DNA from: Caldilineaceae bacterium | Lineage (GTDB): Bacteria; Chloroflexota; Anaerolineae; Caldilineales; Caldilineaceae | DNA: 64,000 nt | Direction: 5' to 3' | Assembly (NCBI GenBank): GCA_022821585.1 | Contig: JAJEDI010000052.1 | Span: 1 to 64,000 of the forward strand | Part shown: one piece after another, positions 44,510-54,916 of the stretch | Layout: each line of letters begins with the position of its first letter | Numbering within the stretch: position 1 is the stretch's first letter | The notes under the pieces: generated by a model | Database searches by the model: none | What the model saw: only the letters and a program-made list of their open reading frames with translations | Told to the model about the DNA's origin: nothing | Program-made: the position numbers and the translations under genes

Positions 44510-45412
44510 TTAGACCTGGCGGGCATCGCTCCAGGCCTGCCGCAGCATTTCAATACTCTTGGGAACCGCCGACGCGGCGCTCTCCGCGCCCTCCATCTCA
44601 ATGGAGCAGTAACCGCGCCAGCCTGCGTCGAGGAGGATGCGGAAGATGCGGGCGTAGTCCAGGTCAAGCGTGTACCATGACCCGCCGCCCGGGTAGGTCT
44701 TGGCATGGGCCAAGCACACATAGGGCGCGATTCGTTCCATAGCTCCGTACATGTCCTCCTCGAAGAGGAAGTTGCCCATATCCAGAATCGCCTGCAGCCA
44801 AGTTGAGTCGATCGTCTCAATTATACGCACCATATCTTCGGCGAAAGTTGTCAGGCCCCAGTGGTTTTCCAGCAGCAATAGGACGCCCCGGCGTTCTGCG
44901 TGCGGCAAACAGCGCTCGATCCCGTCAACCACCCAGCCGAAGCCGTCATCCATCGTAAAGCCGTCCCACGGCTCAACCCACCCCTTGGCCTGGATCAGGT
45001 CATCGAAACTTCCCTGCTTGCGGAAGCCTCCTGAATTGACTCGAATCGACGGAATCCCCATTTCGTGAGCCAGATCGATGCAGTGGAGCGTATGGTCAAT
45101 GTGCTCTTGGCGAATGACGGGATCGTCGTGGACAAAGTCCTGGTGGATCGACAGGTTGTAGAGATCAAGGCCCAATGAAAAAGCGTGCCTCTTCAACTTC
45201 TGCAGGTAGGCATTTTCCTCCGACTCCATCTGACGGTGGAGGATCTCTACACCTGAGAGACCCAGATCCGCAGCGGCGTCGAGCACCGACTCGATCGGCG
45301 TCTTCTCTGGTGTGAAGTGCCAGTACGAATACGTCGAGGTGCCTAGGCGCAGTGCCATGTTGCCATTGGCCGCCGCCTTCCCTGCTGTCGTATCTTTCTG
45401 TCCAAATGTCAT
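44510..45412 (-). CDS. Sugar phosphate isomerase/epimerase-like TIM barrel
   Basis: 300 residues from the ATG at 45412, which follows GGAG; an upstream GTG at 45529 would overlap ilvD. After about 18 variable residues, the barrel begins 'RLGTSTYSYWHFTPEKTP' and continues with 'LGLSGVEILHRQM', 'IRVNSGGFRK', 'GVLLLLENHWGLTTFAEDM' (Glu metal ligand), 'LQAILDMGNFLFEED', 'VCLAHAKTYPGGG' and 'GWRGYCSIEMEGAE', the usual pattern of Glu/Asp/His metal ligands of the xylose-isomerase-like family. The substrate is unknown. It is the last gene of the long biosynthetic series; its function looks catabolic, so the link may be only positional. Confidence 0.88.
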   Translation of the reverse strand: MTFGQKDTTAGKAAANGNMALRLGTSTYSYWHFTPEKTPIESVLDAAADLGLSGVEILHRQMESEENAYLQKLKRHAFSLGLDLYNLSIHQDFVHDDPVIRQEHIDHTLHCIDLAHEMGIPSIRVNSGGFRKQGSFDDLIQAKGWVEPWDGFTMDDGFGWVVDGIERCLPHAERRGVLLLLENHWGLTTFAEDMVRIIETIDSTWLQAILDMGNFLFEEDMYGAMERIAPYVCLAHAKTYPGGGSWYTLDLDYARIFRILLDAGWRGYCSIEMEGAESAASAVPKSIEMLRQAWSDARQV

Positions 45413-45464
45413 TGCGTTTGCTCCGCTGAAAAGCGCGTTCTTACTGCTCAACTGGCTGCCGCAT

Positions 45465-47174
45465 TTAAGCGTCGGTGACGCAGCCCTCGGACGCGCTGGA
45501 AACGGTCCTGATGTACTTCCAAAGGACACCGCTCTTCGCCTTGTATTCCGGTGGATTCCAGGCTAAGCGCCGGCGGTCGATCTCCTCTTCCGAGACCTCG
45601 AGCGTGAGCGTGTTCTCTTCAGCGTCAATGGTAATCGTATCACCGTTCTGTGCCAGCGCCAGCAGGCCGCCCTCCTGCGCTTCCGGTGTGATGTGCCCGA
45701 CGACAAAACCGTGGCTGCCGCCGGAAAAGCGGCCGTCAGTAATCAGGGCGACTTCATTGCCCAGTCCCTTCCCCATGATGGCGCCGGTAATGCTGAGCAT
45801 CTCACGCATGCCCGGTCCACCCTTGGGGCCCTCATAGCGGATGACGACTACGTTTCCCGGCAAGACCTCGTCGCTCTCGATACCGGCGAGACAGTCTTCC
45901 TCCGAGTCATAACAGACGGCGGGGCCTCTGAAGCGGAGGCCCTCTTTTCCGGTGATCTTGGCCACGGCGCCCGTCTCGGCTAGATTCCCGTAGAGGATCT
46001 GAAGGTGGCCTGTCTCCTTGATCGGCTTATCAATCGGCATGATGATCCTCTGGCCTTCAGTCAGATCCGGCACCGATTCCAGGTTTTCGGCCAAAGTCTT
46101 CCCGGTGACAGTCATGCAGTCGCCGTGTAGGAAACCTTCGCGTAGAAGCATCTTCTGCACTGCCGGGACCCCCCCGACTTCGTAGAGGTCTTCCATGACG
46201 TACTCCCCGCTCGGCTTCAGATCGGCAAGGAGAGGCGTACGGTCGGAAATCTCCTGAAAGTCGTCGATGGTCAGGTCCGCGTTGGTCGACTTCGCGATCG
46301 CCATCAAATGTAGCACTGCGTTGGTGGAGCCGCCGAGGATTACGGTAAGCGTGATGGCATTCTCGAAGGCTTCGCGCGTAAGAATGTCACGCGGCTTGAG
46401 GTCAATCTCGAGTAGATTGTGGATTGCGGCGCCGGCTTCGAGGCACTCCTGCTGCTTGCCCTCGCTGGTCGCCGGGTAGGAGGAGCTGTAGGGAAGGGAC
46501 ATCCCCAGCGACTCAATGGCGGATGCCATGGTGTTCGCCGTATACATGCCGCCGCATGCGCCTTCACCCGGGCAGGCATTACGCAGGACCTCGCGCATCT
46601 GCTCCTCGTCGATGTCGGCGGCCAGGTACTGTCCGTAGGCCTCGAACGCGGAAATGATGTCGAGCTTCTGCACGCTGCCGTTGCCTGGTTGCCGCAATAG
46701 GCCGGGGCTGATCGTCCCGCCGTAAACCATGAGGCTGGGCCGGTTGACGCGTGCCATGGCCATCAGCACGCCGGGCATGTTCTTGTCACAGCCGGGCAGC
46801 GAAATGTTGGCGTCGTACCACTGGGCCCGCATGACCGCTTCAATCGAGTCGGCAATGATGTCGCGGCTCAGGAGCGAAAACTTCATCCCAGCTGTACCCA
46901 TGGACATCCCGTCGCTGACGCCAATGGTGTGGAAGATCAGCCCCACCGCACCGGCCTCTTGTACGCCCTGCTTCACCCGCCGCGAAAGAGCGTTCAGGTG
47001 CATATTGCAAGTGTTGCCCTCCCAACCCATTGAGGCAATGCCGACCTGGGGCTTGTGCATATCTTCGTCGGTCAGCCCGACGCCGTAAAGCATAGCCTGC
47101 GACCCGACCTGCGAAATCGTCTGGGTAAGCATACTGCTGTACTTGTTGAGTTTGCTGCTGGTTGTGACTGACAT
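45465..47174 (-). CDS. ilvD: Dihydroxy-acid dehydratase
   Basis: 569 residues. Fe-S ligand cysteines are visible in '[15 protein letters not shown]' and '[19 protein letters not shown]'; 'GMSLPYSSS', '[15 protein letters not shown]', '[15 protein letters not shown]', '[19 protein letters not shown]' and '[17 protein letters not shown]' are family signatures. It dehydrates 2,3-dihydroxy-isovalerate and 2,3-dihydroxy-3-methylvalerate in valine and isoleucine synthesis. It follows cimA by 59 bases on the same strand. The other ilv genes are not in the window. Confidence 0.96.
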   Translation of the reverse strand: MSVTTSSKLNKYSSMLTQTISQVGSQAMLYGVGLTDEDMHKPQVGIASMGWEGNTCNMHLNALSRRVKQGVQEAGAVGLIFHTIGVSDGMSMGTAGMKFSLLSRDIIADSIEAVMRAQWYDANISLPGCDKNMPGVLMAMARVNRPSLMVYGGTISPGLLRQPGNGSVQKLDIISAFEAYGQYLAADIDEEQMREVLRNACPGEGACGGMYTANTMASAIESLGMSLPYSSSYPATSEGKQQECLEAGAAIHNLLEIDLKPRDILTREAFENAITLTVILGGSTNAVLHLMAIAKSTNADLTIDDFQEISDRTPLLADLKPSGEYVMEDLYEVGGVPAVQKMLLREGFLHGDCMTVTGKTLAENLESVPDLTEGQRIIMPIDKPIKETGHLQILYGNLAETGAVAKITGKEGLRFRGPAVCYDSEEDCLAGIESDEVLPGNVVVIRYEGPKGGPGMREMLSITGAIMGKGLGNEVALITDGRFSGGSHGFVVGHITPEAQEGGLLALAQNGDTITIDAEENTLTLEVSEEEIDRRRLAWNPPEYKAKSGVLWKYIRTVSSASEGCVTDA

Positions 47175-47233
47175 TGGACTCTCTTTCTTGCTGAAAAGTG
47201 ACGGGTCCGCGACTGTCCAGATTCCCCGCCAGA

Positions 47234-49012
47234 CTATCCGGCGCCGGTGAGTTCCTCGCCGCGACTCTCTCCGGATACCGACGGCATACCGTCCAAAACT
47301 TGGCCGCCCCCTGAAAGCTGCGCATGATCGATTTCGGCGCCCCGGGATGGCAGCCCACTGTCAGCAGTCGGGTCGTAGTTGATGAGGAAATATTCGACCG
47401 CGTCTGAAATTGCTGTCCAGCTTGCCTCTATAATGTTGGTGCTGGCCCCAACGGTGGTCCAATTTTGCACACCGTCAGAGCTGGTAATGAGCACGCGCAC
47501 CGATGCCCCCGTGCCCTGGTCGCTGTTGATGATCCGCACTTTGTAGTCCAGCAGGTGCATACGGTCCAAATGGGGAAAGTGCCCCTGAATCGCCTTACGC
47601 AGCGCAATCATCAGGGCATTTACTGGTCCGTTGCCTTCGGCTACCTCGTGATAGATCTGCTCCCCCACCTCAGCCTTGATTGTCGCCTCCGACGAGAGGC
47701 CCCGTCCGGCGCGGTTAGCCACCGAAACGGTATAGTCGATCAGGGAGAAGCTGGGCTCGTATCCCTCCTGCGATCGGCGCAACATGAGGTCTACGCTCGC
47801 TTCTGCGCTCTCAAATTCGAATCCAACGTTCTCCAGCTCCTTGATCTGCTGGAGAACAGCCCTTTCCTTTTCCCGCGACAGCCCCTCTACGCCAAACTCA
47901 TCCGCCTTTATCGCGATATTGTCCTTCCCGCTGAGTTCACTGACGAGGACCCGCGTCTGGTTTCCCAAACTCTCCGGCTCGACGTGCTGGTAGCTGTCGA
48001 CGTTCTTGAGTACGGCGTTGACATGCGTGCCGCCCTTATGCGCAAAGGCGCTCTGGCCCACAAATGGCTGATGGGTGTTGGGCCGCAAGTTAGCGAGCTC
48101 GTTAACATAGTGGCTGAGATCGGTCAGTTGGCCAAGTCTCTCCTCCGAGACAAGCTCATAGCCCATTTTCTTCTGCATATTTGCGATGATGCTCACCAGG
48201 TTGGCATTACCGCAGCGTTCCCCGTACCCGTTGATCGTTCCCTGCACATGAGTACATCCGTTGCGAACTGCCTCCAGCGAATTGGCCACGCCGGTGTCAC
48301 TGTCGTTGTGTGCGTGGATGCCGAGAGAGACTTTCCCTACACCTCGCCGGGCATAGGTCCGGTCGCCGTTCCCGGACTCGACTGGCGACGAGAGGACGGT
48401 CGACAGTTCGCGGCGTACCTCACGTACGATCTCGCCAACTTCCCACACGAGACTGCCCCCGTTTGTATCGCAGAGCACGATGCATGACGCGCCGCCCGTG
48501 ATGGCCTGTCTGAGTGTTTCTACCGCATATTCGGAATTCTTTTTGTAACCGTCGAAGAAATGTTCGGCGTCGTATACCACCTCACGCCCTCGGCTGGTGA
48601 GGTAGGCCACCGACTCGCGAATCATGCGCAGGTTCTCTTCCGGCGTCGTCTGCAGAACATCGCTCACATGCAGGTCCCAACTCTTTCCGAAGAGTGAAAC
48701 AACCGGGGTGTTGGCCTCCAACAGCAACTGGATCTGCGGGTCGTCGGCGGGATCGGTGTCGCGTTTACACGTTGAACCGAAAGCGGTTAGCCTGGCCTGC
48801 TTGAGTGCCAACTCACCTTCTGCCCGTTCAAAGAACTCCATGTCTTTCGGATTCGAGCCTGGCCAGCCACCCTCGATGTAGTCGACGCCGAACTCGTCCA
48901 GGCGAGCGGCGATGCGTAGCTTGTCGTCGCAGCTGAGCGAGACGCCTTCGGCCTGGGCGCCGTCGCGCAGTGTGGTGTCGAATAGTTGGATTCTCACGTC
49001 CCTTAGCTCCAT
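47234..49012 (-). CDS. cimA: (R)-citramalate synthase
   Basis: 592 residues; the family is usually about 520-540, the difference being a Gly/Ser-rich tail after residue 550. The HMGL-like TIM barrel starts '[20 protein letters not shown]' (Arg-Asp substrate and metal site) and includes '[13 protein letters not shown]', '[17 protein letters not shown]' (His-x-His metal ligands) and '[19 protein letters not shown]'. The stretch '[15 protein letters not shown]' and the LeuA-type dimer domain (residues 420-530) fit CimA rather than LeuA. It condenses pyruvate and acetyl-CoA to citramalate, feeding isoleucine synthesis via LeuCD and LeuB, all encoded just upstream. LeuA itself is absent here. It lies 61 bases after ppc. 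Confidence 0.93.
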   Translation of the reverse strand: MELRDVRIQLFDTTLRDGAQAEGVSLSCDDKLRIAARLDEFGVDYIEGGWPGSNPKDMEFFERAEGELALKQARLTAFGSTCKRDTDPADDPQIQLLLEANTPVVSLFGKSWDLHVSDVLQTTPEENLRMIRESVAYLTSRGREVVYDAEHFFDGYKKNSEYAVETLRQAITGGASCIVLCDTNGGSLVWEVGEIVREVRRELSTVLSSPVESGNGDRTYARRGVGKVSLGIHAHNDSDTGVANSLEAVRNGCTHVQGTINGYGERCGNANLVSIIANMQKKMGYELVSEERLGQLTDLSHYVNELANLRPNTHQPFVGQSAFAHKGGTHVNAVLKNVDSYQHVEPESLGNQTRVLVSELSGKDNIAIKADEFGVEGLSREKERAVLQQIKELENVGFEFESAEASVDLMLRRSQEGYEPSFSLIDYTVSVANRAGRGLSSEATIKAEVGEQIYHEVAEGNGPVNALMIALRKAIQGHFPHLDRMHLLDYKVRIINSDQGTGASVRVLITSSDGVQNWTTVGASTNIIEASWTAISDAVEYFLINYDPTADSGLPSRGAEIDHAQLSGGGQVLDGMPSVSGESRGEELTGAG

Positions 49013-49073
49013 AACACTTCTGTCGCTATAAAGGCCGCCGAGTCTGCATTCGGTCCCTTAGGGCTGAACCGAA

Positions 49074-51995
49074 TTAGCCAGTCGCCTGCAGACCGGCGGC
49101 GATTCCGTTGATAGACAGCAGAATAGCCTGCCGCAAACGCGGGTCCTCCTCGTCTGCATCGTTGCCTTCCTGTCCGTTCTTTGACAACCGTTCGGGGCCG
49201 CTGCGCTGTTTTTTGAGCAACGCGACCTGGATATAGTTGAGCGGATCGACATATGGGTTGCGAAGATTGATGCTGCGCTGAAGCCAGGGCTCGTTGTCCA
49301 GCAGGGCGGCTTGGCCTGTAATGCCCAGTATGAGCCTCTCCGTCCGCCTGTACTCCTCCGTGATCTCCCCGAAGACCGTGCTTCGCGTCGAGTCCTCGGC
49401 CAGCGACGCATAGAGCGCGGCGATAGTCATGTCAGCGCGGCGCATCGATAGCTGCGCTCTGTCAATGACGGTTCGGAAGAAGGCCCAACTGCCATACATC
49501 TCCCGCAAAACCGCAGTTCGCTCGTGGGATTCAGCGCTCAAGCCAGTGCCCAGTCCGTACCACCCAGGCAGATTGACCCGGCTCTGCGTCCAGGCAAAGA
49601 CCCACGGTATCGCCCGCAAGTCCGAGATGTCCGAAGTCTGACGTCGCTTGGCCGGCCGCGAGCCTATATTCATCTGGGCCAGCTGTTCAATCGGTGTCGC
49701 CTCGTGAAAATAACCTATGAAGGCGGGATTCTCTACCAAATCTCTGTATTTCCGTTCAGAGCGTTCGCTGGCCGCCGTCAGAATGTTCACCCAGTTCTCG
49801 TCGACCGCGTGAGGAGAATCCTTGCTTAAGGCTCCTCCCGTAAGCAGGCCGTGATGAGTTTCACAACTTGCAATTAGGACAGCATTAACCAATTGCTCAA
49901 GATGCCGCTTCGCGATCGCCCGGTTGCTGTAGCGGGCGCTGATTACCTCCCCCTGTTCGGTCAACTTGATACGCCCTTGAACGGATCCCGGCGGCTGGGC
50001 GAGGATAGCGCGATTGGCCGGCCCTCCGCCGCGACCGATGGAGCCTCCGCGTCCGTGGAAGAGCGTCAGTTTCACTCCGTAGGCGCTGCAGGTGCTTGCC
50101 AGCTTTTCCTGGGCCTGATACAGCGACCAACTTGAGCGCAGGTATCCACCATCCTTGTTCGAATCGCTATAGCCGATCATGATTTCCTGGCTGTTGTCGC
50201 GCATGGCCAGATGTTTGCGGTAGATCGGCGATTCGAAAAGCGCGCTCATGACGCTGGGCGCGCCCACGAGGTCGTCAATAGTCTCAAAAAGAGGCGCGAT
50301 ATCAATCTTTCCGAAGAGGCCGGCGTCCTTGGCTAGCAGAAGCACCTCCAGCACGTGGCTGACGGAGGTGGTCATGCTGATGATATAGGCGCCGATTGCC
50401 TCAGGCGCGATCCGTTCGTGAGCCTGTCGGATCAGCCGGAAAAGGGCCACTGTCTCGTTGGTTTCGCTGCTGTATAGTAGGCGTGCTGTCAGGGGACGCG
50501 GGCTTTCGATTTCTTTAACCAGGAGCCGTGTCCGTTCCCCTTCTGGCAATTCCAGGTAGTTGAAGTCTGGGTCTTGCGGCCTGTAGTAACGATGCAGCAA
50601 TTCGGCGACGGCCTCCCGATGGCGGTCGGAGTGCTGGCGTATGTCCATTGACGCCAGATGGAAGCCAAATATGCGGGCCTGCTGGACCAGCCTGTCGAAC
50701 CGACCGTCAGCCAGCCGGTCGCCCTTGTTCTTGCGTAAACTTTCTTGAATCAGCTCCAGGTCAGTTATGAACTCACCGGCAGTTGCGTAGGCCCACGCGT
50801 CCGTCCGCTGTACCCGCCATGCTTCCCTGTTTTGCGCCAAGGTCGCGCCCAGCCTCCGGTAGATCAGGATCATCTTTTGCCGGTAGGGTTCCAGTGAAAA
50901 GCGGTCCAGACGGACTTTTTCGCTTGCCGGCGCGCGTTCCAAGTCCCTCGCCAAACTGTCGAGAAACGCCTGAGAGAAGGCGCCGCGCGTATTGGCAACG
51001 CTTAAATGACCATACATGCCAACAACAGTTCGGCGATAGAGCTCGAGGGCCTGCCCCTTCTGCTGGCGCAGCGCGTCTTCGGTGACATCCTGAGTGACAA
51101 AAGGATTGCCGTCCCGGTCCCCTCCGATCCACGAACCATAGCGCAGGAAGGTGGGCAGACTGCCTGGACCTTCTCCCATGCTTTCCCTTAAGCGGACGTC
51201 AGGGAATTCACTTTCAAATGCGCTCTTAAGCTCGCCGTAAATGTCCGGCAGCAGATCGAACAGAGTGGTATCGAAGAAATAAAGTCCCTCGCGGACCTCA
51301 TCCAACACATCTGGACGCCGGTCCCGGTTGACGTCACTCTGCCACAGCGACACTACGATTTCACGTATCTGCTTCCAGTTCTCTTCCCTTTCGCTTGGCA
51401 GAAGGACGTGTGCGTCCAGTTCGCGCAACAGCCTGGTCAGATCGAGGAGCTTAAGGAGGATCGTCCGACGTTTGGCCTCGGTCGGGTGGGCAGTGAAAAC
51501 GGGCTTTATCAGCATCCCGTCGAGCAAACGTCGCATTTCGGAAGAAGTCGTACCTCCATTTCGCAGCCCCTTGACGGCCGCCGCGATCGTCTCGGGCATG
51601 TGCCGGTCGTTCTCTTCCGCTTCGGCAGCGCGCTGCCGGATGACGCGCACACGCTGCTGCTCTTCGGCCAGGTTTACCAGTTGGAAGTAGGTGGTAAAGG
51701 ATTTCAACACGCCGTGCGTGCTGTCGAGATCACTGACCAGATCGGCCGTCAGCCGCTCGATCTGCGCGCCCGTGTCGGCGTCTCCTTGGCGCTGGGCACG
51801 AGTCAGAGCGCGTAGCTCTTCCACCAGATCGAATATCGGCTGACCCTCCTGCTCAACAATCGTTTCGCCCAAAAGATTGCCGAGTTGGCGAACCGTCCAT
51901 CGCAGTCGGCGGCTGGCGTCGATTGGGTCAGACCCGTTGCCAACCGTTGGTTCAACGCCTGTCTCGACTTGCCTCTGATTCGGCCCGGTAGCCAT
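49074..51995 (-). CDS. ppc: Phosphoenolpyruvate carboxylase
   Basis: 973 residues, full length. Catalytic motifs: 'FTAHPTEAKRRTILLKL' with the essential His near residue 165, 'GSWIGGDRDGNPFVT', 'IGYSDSNKDGGYLRSSWSLY', the glycine loop 'LFHGRGGSIGRGGGP', and the C-terminal 'LLSINGIAAGLQATG' that completes the active site. It carboxylates PEP with bicarbonate to oxaloacetate, an anaplerotic step. Placed inside a run of amino-acid genes, it could replace carbon withdrawn for glutamate- and aspartate-derived amino acids. It lies 113 bases after leuB. Confidence 0.97.
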   Translation of the reverse strand: MATGPNQRQVETGVEPTVGNGSDPIDASRRLRWTVRQLGNLLGETIVEQEGQPIFDLVEELRALTRAQRQGDADTGAQIERLTADLVSDLDSTHGVLKSFTTYFQLVNLAEEQQRVRVIRQRAAEAEENDRHMPETIAAAVKGLRNGGTTSSEMRRLLDGMLIKPVFTAHPTEAKRRTILLKLLDLTRLLRELDAHVLLPSEREENWKQIREIVVSLWQSDVNRDRRPDVLDEVREGLYFFDTTLFDLLPDIYGELKSAFESEFPDVRLRESMGEGPGSLPTFLRYGSWIGGDRDGNPFVTQDVTEDALRQQKGQALELYRRTVVGMYGHLSVANTRGAFSQAFLDSLARDLERAPASEKVRLDRFSLEPYRQKMILIYRRLGATLAQNREAWRVQRTDAWAYATAGEFITDLELIQESLRKNKGDRLADGRFDRLVQQARIFGFHLASMDIRQHSDRHREAVAELLHRYYRPQDPDFNYLELPEGERTRLLVKEIESPRPLTARLLYSSETNETVALFRLIRQAHERIAPEAIGAYIISMTTSVSHVLEVLLLAKDAGLFGKIDIAPLFETIDDLVGAPSVMSALFESPIYRKHLAMRDNSQEIMIGYSDSNKDGGYLRSSWSLYQAQEKLASTCSAYGVKLTLFHGRGGSIGRGGGPANRAILAQPPGSVQGRIKLTEQGEVISARYSNRAIAKRHLEQLVNAVLIASCETHHGLLTGGALSKDSPHAVDENWVNILTAASERSERKYRDLVENPAFIGYFHEATPIEQLAQMNIGSRPAKRRQTSDISDLRAIPWVFAWTQSRVNLPGWYGLGTGLSAESHERTAVLREMYGSWAFFRTVIDRAQLSMRRADMTIAALYASLAEDSTRSTVFGEITEEYRRTERLILGITGQAALLDNEPWLQRSINLRNPYVDPLNYIQVALLKKQRSGPERLSKNGQEGNDADEEDPRLRQAILLSINGIAAGLQATG

Positions 51996-52108
51996 TCAGT
52001 TGTTCCTGACACTGCACGCAAAGCAGGCGCTCATTGTTCAATCTGTCTCGGTAACCCAGCCCGAGTGCCGCCAAGAGCCCGTAGCTGGCTCGGCGGGTCG
52101 AGCCTTTG

Positions 52109-53197
52109 CTACGAATCACGGATCTCCTGCACGACGAGATTGCCCAGTACCTCTGTACCAGCGGTCTCAGTTCCAGGCTGAGCGATATCAGGCGTACGTA
52201 CACCGAGAGCCAGCACGGAATCCACGGCGGCCTCGACGGCTACAGCCTCCTTCTCCAGGCCGAGACTGTGGCGGAGAAGCATGGCGCTGCTAAGTATCGC
52301 AGCCAGTGGGTTCGCGACGCCCTGCCCTGCGATGTCGGGTGCGCTGCCGTGAATCGGCTCGTAAAGGCCGAGGGGCATGTTGTGTCGGTTGTTCATGTCT
52401 CCCAGGCTGGCCGAAGGTAGCATGCCCATTGAACCGGCAAGCATCGATGCCTCATCGGTGAGTATGTCCCCGAACAGGTTTCCGGCAACGATGACGTCAA
52501 AATCGGCCGGCCGGCGGATCAAATGCATGGCCATGGCGTCGACCAGAATGTGCTCAACCTCCAGTTCGGGATAGTCTGCGAGTGCTTCGGTGGCCACTCT
52601 GCGCCAGAGACGGGAGGAGGCGAGAACGTTAAACTTGTCCACGCTGGCGAGTCGGCGATTGCGCTCCATGGCCGAATCCGCGGCCAGCCGCACGACGCGA
52701 TCGATCTCCGGCCTTGTGTAGAGCATTGTGTCGAAGGCTTCATAGTCGTCGTCGGGCTCTTGGCGCTCGCCGAAGTAGATGCCTCCGGTCAGCTCGCGCA
52801 CGACGAGAAGGTCGACACCTGCCAGAGTTTCCTCCTTGATAGTGCTGGCGGACAACAGCTGAGGCTGAAGTCTTACAGGGCGCAGGTTGGCAAAGAGGTC
52901 CAGGCTTTTTCGCAGGGCAAGGACGCCGCGTTCCGGCCTGTCGGGCAGACTAGGGTCGTCCCACTTTGGGCCGCCCACAGCACCAAGCAGGACAGCCTCG
53001 GCCGCCGAGGCCGCTTCGACGGTTTCGTCGGGCAAACTAGTGCCCAACTCATCGATGGATCGTCCGCCGATCTGCTGATGGTCGAAACCAAAGTCATGAC
53101 CGAACCGGTCGGCCACGGCTGCCAGAACCTTCCTTGCCTCCGCCGTGACTTCGGGGCCAATACCGTCGCCATCCAAAATGACAATCGTTGCATCCAT
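52109..53197 (-). CDS. leuB: 3-isopropylmalate / citramalate-pathway dehydrogenase
   Basis: 362 residues; the ATG at 53197 follows AAGGA. It is an isocitrate/isopropylmalate dehydrogenase: '[20 protein letters not shown]', '[20 protein letters not shown]', '[14 protein letters not shown]', '[14 protein letters not shown]' and the metal Asp residues of '[20 protein letters not shown]'. '[19 protein letters not shown]' is the NAD-binding His-Gly-Ser-Ala-Pro-Asp motif. It oxidatively decarboxylates 3-isopropylmalate, and in the citramalate route 3-methylmalate to 2-oxobutyrate. A 204-base leader separates it from the methyltransferase gene and holds a direct repeat. Confidence 0.96.
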   Translation of the reverse strand: MDATIVILDGDGIGPEVTAEARKVLAAVADRFGHDFGFDHQQIGGRSIDELGTSLPDETVEAASAAEAVLLGAVGGPKWDDPSLPDRPERGVLALRKSLDLFANLRPVRLQPQLLSASTIKEETLAGVDLLVVRELTGGIYFGERQEPDDDYEAFDTMLYTRPEIDRVVRLAADSAMERNRRLASVDKFNVLASSRLWRRVATEALADYPELEVEHILVDAMAMHLIRRPADFDVIVAGNLFGDILTDEASMLAGSMGMLPSASLGDMNNRHNMPLGLYEPIHGSAPDIAGQGVANPLAAILSSAMLLRHSLGLEKEAVAVEAAVDSVLALGVRTPDIAQPGTETAGTEVLGNLVVQEIRDS

Positions 53198-53333
53198 GCG
53201 TTGTTTTCCTTCTTAAGTCCCTCTTCTGGTTAAGGAATCCCTGTCTGAACCGGGGTTTGATAACTCTCTTGAAATGTAAAGGTTTTGGCGTGTCCTATTG
53301 TACCCCTGTTACCACTATTTCGAGCTGCATTTG

Positions 53334-53392
53334 GGTTACCTTAGGCGCATCGCTCCGCTACAGATGACAGCGCTGATTGTGGTTACCTCAGG
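53334..53392. promoter_or_regulatory. Direct repeat in the leuB leader
   Basis: GGTTACCTTAGG at 53334-53345 and GGTTACCTCAGG at 53381-53392 are 47 bases apart in the gap upstream of leuB. Each unit combines two small palindromes (GGTTACC-like and CCTNAGG). A TACAAT lies at 53300-53305 on the minus strand without a good -35. A role as operator pair is a guess. Confidence 0.3.
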
Positions 53393-53401
53393 CCTTAAGG
53401 G

Positions 53402-54217
53402 TTACTCCAGGTAATCGATGTCGTCGGGCCCTGTAAGGGGCCGCTTGCCCCCAAAAACGGCCAACTCGAAAATCTTGAAATAGCAGTCAACATCTTCAAA
53501 TCCGATTTCGCGCAGCCATTCACATTGAGACTCTACGGGGGCCAATATGTTTGCCTGCTTGTCTACCCGACCATGATAGGCGGTTGCGACCTGGTCGCGG
53601 GTCTGGCCGTCCCCTTCTGCAAGTTGATTCGCCCAGAGGCTGTCAATGAAATAACTGTCGTACAGCGCCTCGAGTCGGGCTGTAGGCGAAGAAACGTGCT
53701 CAATGTTCACGAAAGCCCCACCAGGTATGAGCAGGTCGAATATGTCAATAAAGACCTGTCGCTTGATTTGGTCTGACTGATGGTGTATGGAAAAGCCCGA
53801 AACGACCACGTCAAACGGTGCGTGGGAGGAAATGATATCGAACCATGAGGGGTCGGTGTAGTCAGTAGACGAAACGTGGAGCGACTTGCTGTATTCCTGC
53901 AGATTGGTCAGGGCAGCCTGGAGCATCGTAGTCGAGAAATCGACCAATGTTCCCCTGGCGCGGGGATATTTCTCCAGGATCGTTGCCGCCAGAATGCCGT
54001 CTCCGCATCCCAAGTCCAGAAAATTCTGAACGGGCCGCTCACTCTGGGCCTGGTCTTCCTCTGGCCCGGCGATCACCCGCATCATCACATCCAATTGGAT
54101 CTGTGCGAGAGGAATGCCCTTGCGTACTCTGCGAAGGTAACTATCTACAAGAGAGGGTCCTTTCCACACCGCGCTCTTGCCGTCCGCCGGAGGCGCCCCC
54201 GATGTCATCCGCTTCAT
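53402..54217 (-). CDS. SAM-dependent class I methyltransferase
   Basis: 271 residues. The SAM-binding motif I is 'NFLDLGCGDGILAATILEKY' around residues 65-84, followed by the acidic strand end 'GTLVDFSTTMLQAAL', 'FDVVVSGFSIHHQSD' (motif IV-like) and 'DLLIPGGAFVNIEHVSS' (post-motif III). This is a trans-aconitate- or tellurite-methyltransferase-like layout with no assignable acceptor. A second ATG three codons in (54208) is better spaced from GGGA. It is set between leuD and leuB on the same strand; methylation has no role in the leucine pathway, so it is either a hitchhiker or a side-product repair enzyme. Confidence 0.88.
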   Translation of the reverse strand: MKRMTSGAPPADGKSAVWKGPSLVDSYLRRVRKGIPLAQIQLDVMMRVIAGPEEDQAQSERPVQNFLDLGCGDGILAATILEKYPRARGTLVDFSTTMLQAALTNLQEYSKSLHVSSTDYTDPSWFDIISSHAPFDVVVSGFSIHHQSDQIKRQVFIDIFDLLIPGGAFVNIEHVSSPTARLEALYDSYFIDSLWANQLAEGDGQTRDQVATAYHGRVDKQANILAPVESQCEWLREIGFEDVDCYFKIFELAVFGGKRPLTGPDDIDYLE

Positions 54218-54295
54218 TCCCTTTCATAGGCCAGTTTGCGATCTGCCGCTGCAGGATTCTGCTTTTCGGAGAGGGCAACGTGAGATCGAAAACGG

Positions 54296-54916
54296 TCAAA
54301 TCGACGCTGCGGCCTCGAAGGCGCTGATCTGCTCCTCCTTGTCCAGAAGATAGCCGAGGTCGTCCAATCCGCGCAGGAGGCACTGCTTACGGAAAGGATC
54401 AATGTCAAATGTCCAGGGACCTCCCGTCTCACCCGCTGTGCCGCTGTCAACGTCAGGCAGTGTGACAGTCTGGCTTGGCAGGTCGACATAAAGGCTCGTA
54501 TGCGGAACTTCCTCGACCAGATCGAGCAGACGGCTGACAGTCACTTCAGGCAGCCTGATCGGCAGGAGCCCGTTCTTCAGGCTGTTATTGTAGAATATGT
54601 CGGCAAACGCCGGGGAAATAACCGCTCGGAACCCGTACTGTGTGAGCGCCCATACGGCATGCTCACGGCTGGACCCGATACCGAAATTGCGGCCGGCCAC
54701 GAGGATCTTGGAGCCCTGGTATTGGGGTTGATTTAGAACGAAGTCGGGATTCGGACTGCCGTCGCGTGCGTAACGCCACCATGAGAAAAGTCCATCGCCC
54801 ATGCCCTCTTGGGTGACGGCCGTAAGATATCGCGCGGGAATAATCTGGTCGGTGTCGACGTTTTCCGTTCGCAGCGGCAATGCGGTCGAAGTCAGCGTGG
54901 TGAAGGGTTGCATCAA
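54296..54916 (-). CDS. leuD: 3-isopropylmalate dehydratase small subunit
   Basis: 206 residues. The aconitase swivel domain shows '[17 protein letters not shown]', '[20 protein letters not shown]', '[24 protein letters not shown]' in part and '[20 protein letters not shown]', all standard LeuD text. Its ATG overlaps the last codons of leuC (ATGA type, 4 bases), so the two are translationally coupled. With LeuC it isomerises 2- to 3-isopropylmalate, and in the CimA route citramalate to 3-methylmalate. Confidence 0.97.
   Translation of the reverse strand: MMQPFTTLTSTALPLRTENVDTDQIIPARYLTAVTQEGMGDGLFSWWRYARDGSPNPDFVLNQPQYQGSKILVAGRNFGIGSSREHAVWALTQYGFRAVISPAFADIFYNNSLKNGLLPIRLPEVTVSRLLDLVEEVPHTSLYVDLPSQTVTLPDVDSGTAGETGGPWTFDIDPFRKQCLLRGLDDLGYLLDKEEQISAFEAAASI

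Noticed and set aside
47465..48487. 340-codon plus-strand frame opposite cimA
   Set aside because: Antisense shadow of a well-supported cimA gene.
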